From Sphingobacterium sp. UBA1575 (GTDB lineage: Bacteria; Bacteroidota; Bacteroidia; Sphingobacteriales; Sphingobacteriaceae), in contig DCOH01000033.1 of NCBI GenBank assembly GCA_002322865.1, positions 172,692 through 226,418 on the forward strand: a DNA stretch of 53,727 nt, written 5' to 3'. A program made the position numbers and the translations under genes. Below are positions 8,252-18,021 of this stretch, piece after piece; the first letter of the stretch is position 1; each line of letters begins with the position of its first letter. The notes beneath the pieces were generated by a model. The model was not told where the DNA came from. It made no database searches and saw nothing but the letters and a program-made list of their open reading frames with translations.

Positions 8252-11200
8252 ATGTATAAAATTTATATAACACGTAATTACGCTATTAAAATAGCTGTTT
8301 CAGCTAAGTTGATATTCGTTATGAAAATAACCATTTTGTTGCTTTTTATAGGTCTAATCCATGTTAATGCCTCTACAATTGGACAAACATTGACCATCAA
8401 AAAAGAAAGAATGAATTATAGGCAGTTTTTCCGGGAGATTACTAAGCAAACCGGATATGATGTCTTAATCCATTCTACTGATTTTAATTTGAATAAAAAG
8501 ATTGTGCTCGATTTCCAACAAACGCCCTTGTTGGAAGCTTTATCATGGATTAAAAAAAATGAACGTGTTGGATTTGTTATCCAAGGCAAGAGTGTAATTT
8601 TTCATGTAGAGGAAGGGCCTAATCCGGAAAACATAGGGGTATCGCCAAATGAAAATTCCTACCAGGAAATACTTCGTGGAAGGGTGCTGGATAAGGAGAA
8701 TAGACCACTTCAAGGCGTTTCCGTAAAAGTGAGGAATAATCCTAGAATTGCCACAATGACGAATGAAAGGGGCGAATTCAGACTGCCTTTAAGTGCTAAT
8801 GGGCAGGAGGTGGTATTTTCCATTATCGGATATAAAACATTCACTCAAATATTGAACACCCAAAATGATCCGCATGTAATCAAATTGGAGGTGGATGTTA
8901 AAGGGCTGGATGAAATCGTTGTCAATACTGGGGTATTTCAGAAGGATTCCAGAAGTTTTACCGGTGCGTCGACAACTGTAACACGGGAACAATTATTAGC
9001 TTTTGGAGATAAAAATTTAGTAACCTCTTTACGAAATATTGATCCTTCTTTTAATATAATTGAAAGCAATGCCTTTGGGAGTAATCCCAATAGGATGCCA
9101 GAAGTACAGATTAGAGGGAATTCCAACATTCCAAATGTGAATGATATTCAAAGTGATGCTGGTGTGGCCTTAAATACCCCATTAATCATTTTAGACAACT
9201 TCCAAACCAGTCTTCAGAAGCTGATGGACATCAATGAAAATGATGTGGAAAGCATTACGATCCTGAAAGATGCATCAGCCACAGCGCTTGATGGTTCAAG
9301 AGGTGCTAATGGCGTCATTGTAATCACTACTAGAGCGCCTCAAGCTGGTAAATTGAGGTTTAGCGTTGGCTCCCAATTTAATGTGGAAGATCCAGAGTTA
9401 AGTGATTATTCCCAGATCCAAGGAAGGGATAAGTTGGAATTAGAGCGTTTGGCGGGATATTATAATGATAATTATCCTTATAGAGATGTGCAATTGAAGC
9501 AGTATTACAATTTCATTTTGGGGGAAATAAATAGAGGAGTAGAAACCAATTGGCTGAACATACCTTTAAGAACCAGTGTTGGAAATCGTCAAAACCTACG
9601 ATTGGAAGGAGGAGACCAAAAATTCAGGTACGCCGCTTCTGTTCAGAATAATAATATACAAGGGGTAATGAAAGGATCATCAAGAAACACCTTCAATGGT
9701 GGAATAACCTTGGCCTACACCTTTGAAAATCTAAAATTTAGGAATAACCTTCAGATTCAACAAGGAAAATCAAACGAATCTCCCTATGGTTCTTTTAGTG
9801 AGTATGCAGCATTAAACTCCTATTGGGCACCTTATGATGAAAACGGCAATGTGAATAAAATCCTTGGAGACCCTGGCAATAGCTCTTACTTTTTATATTG
9901 GCAAAATGGCCTCCCAACTAACCCCTTGTTCAATGCGACACTAAAAACCTATGATAAAACGCAGTTATCCGAAATATTAAATAATACCTCGGTCGATTGG
10001 AATATCACAGCAGACCTTATTTTAAGAGGACAATTGGGATTAACAAAATCCAATACCCAAAGTGATCGATTTAGGCCTGCAGAACATACTGCTTTTAATA
10101 ATTATTCGGTAGATGATTTTCTCCGAAAAGGGGATTATAGATTTGGACAAACCAATTATATGGGTTATGATGGATCAGTGGATTTGATTTATTCTAATAC
10201 GTTTAAAGAAAAGCATTTGCTATTTTCTGCTGTAAACTTTAATGTTAGACAGGCACAAAATATTTTCAATCAATATTTAGTAGAAGGGTTCTCAAATGCT
10301 AATCTGGATTTTCCATCCATGGCCTTGCAATATGAAGCTGGAGGCAAACCTTCCGGCACGGAAAGTTTTACGCGTGCATTAGGGTTTACAGGTAATGTGA
10401 ATTATAGTTACGATAACCGATTTTTTGCAGATGCCACGTTAAGGTATGATGGCGCATCGCAATTTGGGTCACAAAATCGCTTTGCCCAATTTTGGTCGAC
10501 AGGTCTGGGTTGGAACCTCCATAATGAAGCTTTTATTAGGGATATAGATTTCATTAATCGATTAAAGTTAAGAGGTTCTATAGGTACTACTGGTAATCAG
10601 AATTTTAATGCCTACCAATCCTTAACCACTTACCGCTATTTTACAGATGATCGGTATTATAGCTGGATCGGTGCCTACCCATTTGCGATGGGGAATAATG
10701 AACTCAAATGGCAAACCTCCATCAAAAAAAATATAGGAGCAGATATGGAGTTTTTCAATCGTCGACTACAGCTCCGTGCAGACGTTTATGTAGAAACCAC
10801 AAAGGATTTAGTATCTTCTGTTAACTTACCTGCTTCCAATGGTTTCGATTATTATACGGCCAACATTGGGAAATTGGAGAATAGGGGATTTGAGATTAAT
10901 TTGACGGGTTTTGTTTTCAATAATCCTCAAGGTTTTACCTGGAATATCTCCACAGCCATTTTAAGGAATAAAAATAAAGTTATTGAAACTTCAGAGGCTT
11001 TAAAAAATGCGCAAAAGGTTATACAATCTGGTGTGTTAAATCCTGGGACAATGTATGTGGAAGGCTATTCTAGCCGAACCATTTGGGTCGTTCCATCTTT
11101 GGGCATAGATCCAAGTACCGGTAAGGAGGTGTTTCTAAAAAAGAATGGTGAAGCCACATTTACTTGGAACGCGGATGACGTGGCAGCTTCTGGTAATGCT

Positions 11201-11656
11201 GAACCAACGTATTTTGGAAATATCAACTCCACCTTGCGCTACAAAAATTTAGCTTTAAATTTTTCCTTCCGCTATGAATTTGGTGGTCAACTTTATAATT
11301 CCACCTTACGAGATAAAGTTGAAACAAATTCGTACAAATACAGTGTCGATAGTAGAGTATATGACGATAGATGGAAAGCTCCTGGAGACCAAGTTGCCTT
11401 CAAAAGTATTTTTTCAACGAGCCAGACAAATAAAACGTCCAGATTTGTGCAGGATAACAATACATTAATACTTTCCAATGTAAATTTCCAGTACCAGATT
11501 CATCGGGAAAATTGGTTTAAAAAATTAGGAATGGAAAGCCTGATTTTGACAGCCAATGCTTCTGATCCACTACATCTTTCATCTATAAGACAAGAGAGAG
11601 GTACTGTTTATCCCTTTGCAAAACGATATTCTATTGGTTTGAATGCTACATTTTAA
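8252..11656 (+). CDS. SusC/RagA-family TonB-dependent transporter with STN signalling domain
   Basis: This is a 1134-residue outer-membrane transporter. After a signal peptide (best seen from Met24: MKITILLLFIGLIHVNAS) comes an STN domain (KERMNYRQFFREITKQTGYDVLI to KSVIFHVEEG). A carboxypeptidase-regulatory-like domain follows (ILRGRVLDKENRPLQGVSVK). The plug includes LNTPLIILDNFQTS and the SusC signature ESITILKDASATALDGSRGANGVIVITT, and the barrel ends in a C-terminal aromatic strand (RYSIGLNATF). The STN domain matches the upstream sigma/FecR pair for surface signalling. The start at 8252 gives an unusually long N-region; 8321 is an alternative. SusD, DUF4843 and PKD-like lipoproteins follow, a set often linked to peptide rather than glycan uptake. 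Confidence 0.95.
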   Translation: MYKIYITRNYAIKIAVSAKLIFVMKITILLLFIGLIHVNASTIGQTLTIKKERMNYRQFFREITKQTGYDVLIHSTDFNLNKKIVLDFQQTPLLEALSWIKKNERVGFVIQGKSVIFHVEEGPNPENIGVSPNENSYQEILRGRVLDKENRPLQGVSVKVRNNPRIATMTNERGEFRLPLSANGQEVVFSIIGYKTFTQILNTQNDPHVIKLEVDVKGLDEIVVNTGVFQKDSRSFTGASTTVTREQLLAFGDKNLVTSLRNIDPSFNIIESNAFGSNPNRMPEVQIRGNSNIPNVNDIQSDAGVALNTPLIILDNFQTSLQKLMDINENDVESITILKDASATALDGSRGANGVIVITTRAPQAGKLRFSVGSQFNVEDPELSDYSQIQGRDKLELERLAGYYNDNYPYRDVQLKQYYNFILGEINRGVETNWLNIPLRTSVGNRQNLRLEGGDQKFRYAASVQNNNIQGVMKGSSRNTFNGGITLAYTFENLKFRNNLQIQQGKSNESPYGSFSEYAALNSYWAPYDENGNVNKILGDPGNSSYFLYWQNGLPTNPLFNATLKTYDKTQLSEILNNTSVDWNITADLILRGQLGLTKSNTQSDRFRPAEHTAFNNYSVDDFLRKGDYRFGQTNYMGYDGSVDLIYSNTFKEKHLLFSAVNFNVRQAQNIFNQYLVEGFSNANLDFPSMALQYEAGGKPSGTESFTRALGFTGNVNYSYDNRFFADATLRYDGASQFGSQNRFAQFWSTGLGWNLHNEAFIRDIDFINRLKLRGSIGTTGNQNFNAYQSLTTYRYFTDDRYYSWIGAYPFAMGNNELKWQTSIKKNIGADMEFFNRRLQLRADVYVETTKDLVSSVNLPASNGFDYYTANIGKLENRGFEINLTGFVFNNPQGFTWNISTAILRNKNKVIETSEALKNAQKVIQSGVLNPGTMYVEGYSSRTIWVVPSLGIDPSTGKEVFLKKNGEATFTWNADDVAASGNAEPTYFGNINSTLRYKNLALNFSFRYEFGGQLYNSTLRDKVETNSYKYSVDSRVYDDRWKAPGDQVAFKSIFSTSQTNKTSRFVQDNNTLILSNVNFQYQIHRENWFKKLGMESLILTANASDPLHLSSIRQERGTVYPFAKRYSIGLNATF

Positions 11657-11667
11657 TCTAGAAAAAA

Positions 11668-13128
11668 ATGAAAAGATTTATAATAATTACCCTATTGATC
11701 ATCCCCGTTTTTTATCTGCTGTCTTGTGAGAAGTTTTTAGATGTACATCCGAAAACTGAATTGGAACAGGATGCTATTTTTAGTAATGAACAGGGATTCA
11801 AAGATGCACTTACGGGTGTATATATTAAGATGAGATCCGATAATAGTTATGGATCGGCATTGACGCAGACATATTTGGAAAATTTGGTTGGAGGTTGGGA
11901 TGTGACCGCGGGTTCGGTCGAACAAAAGATCGGTCTATATAACTTTTCTGATGCCACCGTAACTGATCGGTTCAATGCTATCTTTAAACAGCAATATTCG
12001 ACTTTAGCTTCCATAAATGATATTTTGGGGCATTTGGAAACCCATGCAGGTGTATTTAAAGATAAAAATCTTTGGAAACTTATTAAGTCTGAATGTCTTG
12101 GACTGAGGGCCTATATCCATTTGGATTTACTTCGGCTTTATGGCCCTATCCCTTCTGAACCCACAAAAGGAAATAATTTAGCCTATGTTACCAAATTCTC
12201 TAAAGAAATCAATCAAAGGATAAGTTTTGAGGATTATAAAGGAATGTTGCTCAAGGACTTGGATGATGCGGCAGCATTAGCAAAAGATATCGATCCAATT
12301 ACTCAATTTTCAATTGCTCAATTAAGGACGCCATCAGAAGCAGTAGGCTTTAATCCTGCGGATAATTTTTATGCTTTTCGCTATTTGAAAATGAATTATT
12401 TCGCGGTAAGGGCGCTACAAGCAAGGGCACAACTTTGGTTTGGTCGTAAGGAAGAAGCATTTCTTGCTGCTAAGGAAGTGATTGATGCAAAAAATACTGA
12501 TGGTACAGTAAAATTTCCCTTGGGAACTTCCATATCGCTGAACAACAAGAATTATACGCTCACAGATGAACATGTCTTTGGACTTTATGATTTCCAGATG
12601 TATACCAAATACCTCAGTAAGTATAGTAACATGCTGCTTAAAAAAGGGTCGACAGAATCGGTGATTAAAACAACCCTGTTTGGAAATACAGGGAAAGATA
12701 TTCGGGAAATATCGCTTTGGCAATTTCTAACGGCCGCCAATGGAAGCAAAAGTAATGTCATCCGGAAATATGAAATGGCCGCGCCAAACACAGTTACCTC
12801 GCTCACAGATTTTAAGCAGATTCCTTTAATACGCATCAGCGAGCTTTATTTAATCGCATCGGAATGTGCATCATTTTCAGATGGGGTTGGATACTTCCAG
12901 CAGTTTAGGACAAGTAGAGGAATAGGGGATATGGCTGCACCTACAAATGAGGCGGCTCTTCTAGCGGAAATAATAAAAGAATACCGTAAGGAATTCTATG
13001 CGGAAGGACAGGCATTCTATACCTACAAAAGAAACAATAGCCCACGAACAGCAATTGTTCTGGCCCCAACTAATGCGGTTATAAATTATCTTCTTCCATT
13101 ACCCAATATTGAAACCATAAACGATTAA
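11668..13128 (+). CDS. SusD/RagB-family substrate-binding lipoprotein
   Basis: The 486-residue protein has a lipoprotein signal peptide with lipid Cys20 (YLLSC) and the SusD opening EKFLDVHPKTELEQDAIFSNEQGFKDALTGVY. TPR-like helices follow (LWKLIKSECLGLRAYIHLDLLRLYGP), and the end is GIGD-x-EYRKEFYAEGQAFYTYKR plus a PLP-like tail. It starts 11 bases after susC and is surely co-transcribed. It would sit on the cell surface as the lid of the SusC transporter. Confidence 0.94.
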   Translation: MKRFIIITLLIIPVFYLLSCEKFLDVHPKTELEQDAIFSNEQGFKDALTGVYIKMRSDNSYGSALTQTYLENLVGGWDVTAGSVEQKIGLYNFSDATVTDRFNAIFKQQYSTLASINDILGHLETHAGVFKDKNLWKLIKSECLGLRAYIHLDLLRLYGPIPSEPTKGNNLAYVTKFSKEINQRISFEDYKGMLLKDLDDAAALAKDIDPITQFSIAQLRTPSEAVGFNPADNFYAFRYLKMNYFAVRALQARAQLWFGRKEEAFLAAKEVIDAKNTDGTVKFPLGTSISLNNKNYTLTDEHVFGLYDFQMYTKYLSKYSNMLLKKGSTESVIKTTLFGNTGKDIREISLWQFLTAANGSKSNVIRKYEMAAPNTVTSLTDFKQIPLIRISELYLIASECASFSDGVGYFQQFRTSRGIGDMAAPTNEAALLAEIIKEYRKEFYAEGQAFYTYKRNNSPRTAIVLAPTNAVINYLLPLPNIETIND

Positions 13129-13130
13129 CC

Positions 13131-13892
13131 ATGAAAAACCTTCTTTTGATCATCTTTCTATCATTGGTTGCATTCAGTTGTAAGAAAGATAACTATTTGG
13201 TATATGATAGCGCGGACCGCATCCAATTTGGTCCTGATATCGCCTATATCTATCAGAGTAATGCGATGCTTTTTGATACGCTGAAGAGCCAGACTTTTTA
13301 TTATTATGCTGATGAGGTAAAAACAGATACGGTATTTTTTGATATTTATGCCATCGGAGGACCTAAGGATTTTGATCGCTCATTCAAGCTACAGCAAGTT
13401 CTTTTGAATGGTATGGACAATGCTGTTCCGGGACAACATTATGTTGCCTTTGATGATGCTAACATGCAGGATGACTACCTCTTTAAAGCAGGTGAGGTAC
13501 ATAAAAAAATACCAATTGTTTTGCTTCGGGATCCGAGTATGAAGACCAAGTCTTTTGTGTTGAAATTCAATGTAGTGGCAAATGAAAATTTTCAGCTTGG
13601 GGAGACATCTAATATTTGGCGAAAGGTTATTATGACAGATCGCTTGAGTAAACCAGATAATTGGACGAGTTCAGTCAATAATGTATATCTCGGAGAGTAC
13701 AGTGTTAGAAAACACCGCTTTATCATTGAAGTCTCTGGTCAGAAATGGGATTTTGATTTTATAAAATTGATGATTGCCGAACCTACTTTATTAGATTATT
13801 ACAAATCAGTTTTTAAAATTGCGTTGATCGAGTATAACAAGAATAATCCCATCATGCTGGATGAAAATGGGGTTGAGGTTAAATTTCCATAA
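13131..13892 (+). CDS. DUF4843-family lipoprotein
   Basis: The 253-residue protein has a lipoprotein signal (MKNLLLIIFLSLVAFSC, Cys17). The body has the DUF4843 pattern: DSADRIQFG near the start, then VFFDIYAIGGPKDFDRSFKLQ, a GQHYVAFDD segment, and a C-terminal YSVRKHRFIIEVSG region. It begins 2 bases after the susD stop, indicating translational coupling. DUF4843 proteins accompany SusCD pairs as extra surface lipoproteins; their biochemical role is not established. Confidence 0.85.
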   Translation: MKNLLLIIFLSLVAFSCKKDNYLVYDSADRIQFGPDIAYIYQSNAMLFDTLKSQTFYYYADEVKTDTVFFDIYAIGGPKDFDRSFKLQQVLLNGMDNAVPGQHYVAFDDANMQDDYLFKAGEVHKKIPIVLLRDPSMKTKSFVLKFNVVANENFQLGETSNIWRKVIMTDRLSKPDNWTSSVNNVYLGEYSVRKHRFIIEVSGQKWDFDFIKLMIAEPTLLDYYKSVFKIALIEYNKNNPIMLDENGVEVKFP

Positions 13893-13903
13893 ATAGATAA
13901 CTT

Positions 13904-15439
13904 ATGAAATCTACATATCAATTTTTATTTGTTGCTATCCTATTGGTTTTTATAGGTTGCAAAAAAGATGTCGATTCTCCCGTATATGGGGAAAAAGAGA
14001 TAATAACTGTCGAAGGATTTGAAGATAACTATACGGTAATGACCGATGTAGATGTGTTAAAGATTAATGTTCAGGCGCATTCTAATTTGGAAGGAAGTGA
14101 ATTTGAGTACAAATGGGGGGTATATGAAACTGCCGTGATGCAGGCAGCCAAGATGGATACCATAGGTACATCTGCAAATCTGGTTTATCCTGTGCATTTG
14201 AATGCCAAAACTTGGATGTTGGTTCTTTATGCAAAGAATAAGAAAACAGGCTTGAGCATTGTGAAAGAATCAACATTAAATGTAGTTACGCAATATACCA
14301 GAGGTTGGTATGTGGCAAAAACTATGGGCGATTCCAGTGATTTGGATTTATTCGTAACGCCGGAAAAAATAAATGAGCTGGATGATAATCCAAATATTTT
14401 TAGTTCGTTGAACGGATTTAAAGTCTATGGGAAAGCAAAACAACTTTCCTTTCTGTCCAACTATAAAACAGATTTGGTTAATGCTGGCGTCTTTGCAAAT
14501 ACTCGGTGTTTATTTTTGGTAACTGAAAAGGATGTTTCCAATATTTACATCAATAACCTAAGACAATTCAGGAATTCTGAAAGCTTATCGATAGGACCGA
14601 AACCTGCAGGAGATATGAATGCATTGTTTTTTTCCTATGCCTATTATTATATCAAAGGTGGAAAAATGTATTCCATTTTTAATTTGAGTGCGAATACTGG
14701 GAAATTTGGGGAACGAAAATTAATCAATGAAAATGATGACCCTTATGAACTATCTGACTATTTTCTAGCAAGCCCTACTACGGGGGACCCCATATTGTTT
14801 GATAAAATATCCAGCTCATTTGTGAGTATGTCGATGGGCTATGGGCCATATATGACCAAATTGTCAGATGCAGCAGGAACAGATATCACAGTTAATAATA
14901 ATAATCAGATGCTACTCTTTATGGGTTTTAGGGCAGGAACTTCGGCAAAAGAAGGTTTTGCAATTTTTCAGGACAAATCAAATCCGGCACTGAAAAGAAT
15001 CGGTAAATTGACGACCTCTGGAAATACGATTCTGATTAAGTTAAAGACATTAGCGCCTACTTCAAAAGTATATACTGGCAGTAACTTTGGCTTGTTGAAA
15101 AACGAGGAGAACCTTCTGTATTTTACGAATGCAAATAAGATCTATTCCTATAACTTAGATAATCAAACAGAGCAATTGCAGTTCGATACGCCTGCTGATG
15201 AGCAAATAACTTTTATAAAACATCAGAAATATACGGAAAGCGCAAATACGGCTTATTCTTATAATTATGTAATGGTAGGTTCTAAAAGAGGCAGTGGATA
15301 TAGAATCCGGTTTTTTGAGAAGGTAAATGGAAATATTAAAACTACTCCAGCATTTATCATTGAAGGAGAGGGGACTGCACAAGATGTCATTTATATTTCG
15401 CCAAGTGTGGTTGAAACAACTTATCCAAATTCATATTAA
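13904..15439 (+). CDS. PKD-like family surface lipoprotein
   Basis: The 511-residue protein has a lipoprotein signal (FLFVAILLVFIGC, Cys19). An N-terminal Ig/PKD-like region follows (FEYKWGVYETAV, LNAKTWMLVLYAKNKKTGLS). The long C-terminal part is beta-rich and propeller-like, with repeated F/Y-G-L-LKN-x-N turns. This arrangement matches the PKD-like lipoproteins found last in SusC-SusD-DUF4843 operons of Sphingobacteriaceae. It ends just before a strong terminator, so it closes the operon that began with susC at 8252. A surface binding role is inferred from context. Confidence 0.85.
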   Translation: MKSTYQFLFVAILLVFIGCKKDVDSPVYGEKEIITVEGFEDNYTVMTDVDVLKINVQAHSNLEGSEFEYKWGVYETAVMQAAKMDTIGTSANLVYPVHLNAKTWMLVLYAKNKKTGLSIVKESTLNVVTQYTRGWYVAKTMGDSSDLDLFVTPEKINELDDNPNIFSSLNGFKVYGKAKQLSFLSNYKTDLVNAGVFANTRCLFLVTEKDVSNIYINNLRQFRNSESLSIGPKPAGDMNALFFSYAYYYIKGGKMYSIFNLSANTGKFGERKLINENDDPYELSDYFLASPTTGDPILFDKISSSFVSMSMGYGPYMTKLSDAAGTDITVNNNNQMLLFMGFRAGTSAKEGFAIFQDKSNPALKRIGKLTTSGNTILIKLKTLAPTSKVYTGSNFGLLKNEENLLYFTNANKIYSYNLDNQTEQLQFDTPADEQITFIKHQKYTESANTAYSYNYVMVGSKRGSGYRIRFFEKVNGNIKTTPAFIIEGEGTAQDVIYISPSVVETTYPNSY

Positions 15440-15469
15440 GGTATAAAAATTGATTTTAAATCATACTAA

Positions 15470-15506
15470 AAAAGGAAAGCTCATCTTATGGTGAGCTTTC
15501 CTTTTT
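15470..15506 (+). terminator. Rho-independent terminator of the first susCD operon
   Basis: Arms AAAGGAAAGCTCA (15471-15483) and TGAGCTTTCCTTT (15492-15504) pair over 13 bases around an 8-base loop and run into TTTTT. It lies about 30 bases after the PKD-like stop codon. Confidence 0.88.
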
Positions 15507-15623
15507 GTGATCAAAATAAATTTGCTCAAGTGATTAAACTTCAACCTAAATCGAAAGTCATTCATTAGGTAAAATGCAAATATTTTCTTTAGATTTTAAT
15601 GTTATTAATCAAAACCCCTTTTT

Positions 15624-16457
15624 ATGAAATTAACTAATCGTTTAGCCTTAATTATTTTAGTCGCATTTTCTTTCGTCGAAAGCGCTAATGCCAATTCCAC
15701 ATCCTTACTTGCGAACTATCCAACATCTTCCGGCAAAGATTCTACTCGCATCGAAAACTCTGAATTATTCTATCGAGTAGGGGAAAATCATCTTTTAGAG
15801 GTGGTTTATAAAGCCATATTCGGAGAGGAGATCGCAAATACCATACTATGGTTGAATGTTTTCAGCGACAATTCCTTAATGAATTTCAGCGATAGCGATT
15901 TTCTGCTGTTAGAAAGCAATAAATCTGGAGGATTTGAAATCTATGATGATTTCAACAATTTTATTGCTGTTGCACCTGACTTGGACGATAATTATTCATT
16001 GGAAACCAATAGCGATCATTGGGTCAAATCCCGAAGTAATCGATTCAATAAGTTGTACATCAGCACTGGAACAGGAAGGGAATATACCATGACCACAAAA
16101 TTTAGCTTTGCTGGAAAAAGGACTTTAAAAGACGAGAAAGGGTATGAAATTACTATAAGTGGGAAATTAAATGGGAGTTATGATTTAAGTGATAATGAAG
16201 GTAGGAAAATGGAGATCAAATTTCATCGTTCCGGTGTATTCAGAATGATTGAAGAGGGCAGGGATATAAAAACGTTGGTTGTGCAAAGTCAACAGAGTTT
16301 TCGGTTGAATGATGAAGGAGGGAAGAGTTATACTATCCGAGCTCGAGGACGTTTTAACGACTTGGTAATAACCTATCCAGATGGGCATGAGGTTTTTATA
16401 AGAAACAGGTATAGGATACCTTCGGATGTAGTGAAGAAGGAAGAAAAAAATCCCTGA
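15624..16457 (+). CDS. Secreted beta-rich repeat protein of unknown function
   Basis: The 277-residue protein has a Sec signal peptide (LALIILVAFSFVESANA) and no lipobox. The C-terminal half repeats a strand-turn-strand unit centred on D/N-x-x-G-x-x-Y/M-x-I: LKDEKGYEITISG, LSDNEGRKMEIKF, LNDEGGKSYTIRARG, then TYPDGHEVFIRN. Four units suggest a small beta-solenoid or MORN-like fold. No known domain was recognised. The gene sits alone between two convergent SusCD loci and its stop codon lies inside the terminator stem shared with the opposite strand. Confidence 0.75.
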   Translation: MKLTNRLALIILVAFSFVESANANSTSLLANYPTSSGKDSTRIENSELFYRVGENHLLEVVYKAIFGEEIANTILWLNVFSDNSLMNFSDSDFLLLESNKSGGFEIYDDFNNFIAVAPDLDDNYSLETNSDHWVKSRSNRFNKLYISTGTGREYTMTTKFSFAGKRTLKDEKGYEITISGKLNGSYDLSDNEGRKMEIKFHRSGVFRMIEEGRDIKTLVVQSQQSFRLNDEGGKSYTIRARGRFNDLVITYPDGHEVFIRNRYRIPSDVVKKEEKNP

Positions 16458-16475
16458 AATAATTCAGGGATTTTA
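16448..16475. terminator. Bidirectional hairpin terminator
   Basis: Arms AAAATCCCTGAA (16448-16459) and TTCAGGGATTTT (16464-16475) pair over 12 bases with a 4-base loop. A- and T-runs flank both sides, so it can serve the plus-strand secreted protein and the minus-strand susD ending at 16505. Confidence 0.85.
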
Positions 16476-16504
16476 GGATTTATCAAATTATAAACTATTT
16501 TGGC

Positions 16505-18010
16505 TTAATTATAACCAGGGTTTTGTTTTACAATACCATTTGATTGATTAACTGCAGCACGTGGAAGCGGATATAGGATCACATGATCATCCACTTGATA
16601 ACCATCATCTTTTGCGCGCTGAATGTATAATCCCCAACGAACAAGATCATCCCGACGTACACCTTCTGCCCATAATTCATACAAACGCTCATTCTGAACG
16701 GCTTTTCTGAAGGATTCTTTAGAGAGTCCTGATAGAGCAGGTAATTTGCCGTGAACTGTTCTAACATCGTTTAGAAACGCATAGGCTTCTGCGGTAGGTC
16801 CATTCAATTCACTCAATGCTTCAGCATATAACAACTCCACATCAGCATAACGATAAATGATGATATCGACAGAAGTTTCTGTAGAGGATACTTTCGCTGG
16901 GTCAGGACCATATTTATCCATTACCGCACCGATATCCCCACCTTCCCGGGCATCTCTGTAAACGATCTTTCCATTGACCATGGTCGGATATTTCTGCAAA
17001 AGAAGCTTTAATCTATAATCAGCTTTATCAAACTTGTCATACGTTTTCCAAGGCATACGGTAACCGCCCCAAGGTGCATCTCCACCACCAACCGTAATGT
17101 CATAATAATCGGTAGGCAAATAATGTGGCCTATAACCATTGGCTGATGTACTTGAATTCGCATTTGCAACAACGGGAAGAATGATTTCATTGTTTCCACC
17201 TTTGCTGTTCATGTTGAAGTTGTCTTCATATTTAGGGGTTAAACTGAAGCCAATGGCTTTGATTTGCTTGCCCATTTCTATGGCATCAGCCCATTTCTTT
17301 TCCTGCATATACAACTTCATCAAGGCAGTTAGACAGGCTGCTTTGGAGAAACGGCCGTAATCAGATCCTGTGAATTTATTGGGTAATACTGCCATAGCCT
17401 CCTTGAAATCTTTCTCAATATATCCGATCATTTCTTCCTTGCTCGGACGAGGAATCTGAGCAGATTCTGGCGTATTGATAATGGCAGGATCAAGCACTAC
17501 AGGTACTGGACCATAATATAGATACATAATCTGCATGAAGAACCCACGCAAAGCTTTAAGTTCTCCAATGTATCTTTTCTTCAATTCTTCGTCCATACTT
17601 ACTGCTTCAATCTGAGGGATCAAACCGGTGATCCTTGAACTATAGCGCATAAGTTGCGTGTAATGTTGCGTGATGGAATTAAAATCTGGATCAAAATTCA
17701 ACATATTCAATTTTTTCCATCTTCCGCCGTCATCCCAGTTACAGATTGCCTCATCGGTTGTTTGGCCAGCCTGTGTAGTAATGGCAGCTTGAGCAGCTCC
17801 AAATCCACTCCAAGCACTTCCTTGCATAATCCCGGAATACATAGCCGTAACCGCAGAACTTACATCATTTGCTGATTTCAGAAAATTGTCTGCGTTCAAT
17901 TCCTGGTCGTTTTTATACGCTAAATCCTTCTCACAAGATGATAAAATAGGAGCTATTGCCAAAGCAAAAGCAGTATATTTCATCCAATTTTTTATGGTAT
18001 TTCTTTTCAT
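16505..18010 (-). CDS. SusD/RagB-family substrate-binding lipoprotein
   Basis: The 501-residue protein carries a lipoprotein signal (FALAIAPILSSC, Cys26) and the SusD opening EKDLAYKNDQELNADNFLKSANDV. TPR-like helices follow (KKRYIGELKALRGFFMQIMYLYYGPVP), and the end is the classic NERLYELWAEGVRRDDLVRWG and VILYPLPRAAVNQSNG. It begins 11 bases after the stop of the susC at 18022 on the minus strand, so the pair is one operon. It acts at the cell surface with its SusC partner; substrate unknown. Confidence 0.95.
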   Translation of the reverse strand: MKRNTIKNWMKYTAFALAIAPILSSCEKDLAYKNDQELNADNFLKSANDVSSAVTAMYSGIMQGSAWSGFGAAQAAITTQAGQTTDEAICNWDDGGRWKKLNMLNFDPDFNSITQHYTQLMRYSSRITGLIPQIEAVSMDEELKKRYIGELKALRGFFMQIMYLYYGPVPVVLDPAIINTPESAQIPRPSKEEMIGYIEKDFKEAMAVLPNKFTGSDYGRFSKAACLTALMKLYMQEKKWADAIEMGKQIKAIGFSLTPKYEDNFNMNSKGGNNEIILPVVANANSSTSANGYRPHYLPTDYYDITVGGGDAPWGGYRMPWKTYDKFDKADYRLKLLLQKYPTMVNGKIVYRDAREGGDIGAVMDKYGPDPAKVSSTETSVDIIIYRYADVELLYAEALSELNGPTAEAYAFLNDVRTVHGKLPALSGLSKESFRKAVQNERLYELWAEGVRRDDLVRWGLYIQRAKDDGYQVDDHVILYPLPRAAVNQSNGIVKQNPGYN

Positions 18011-18021
18011 GATATTTTCAA

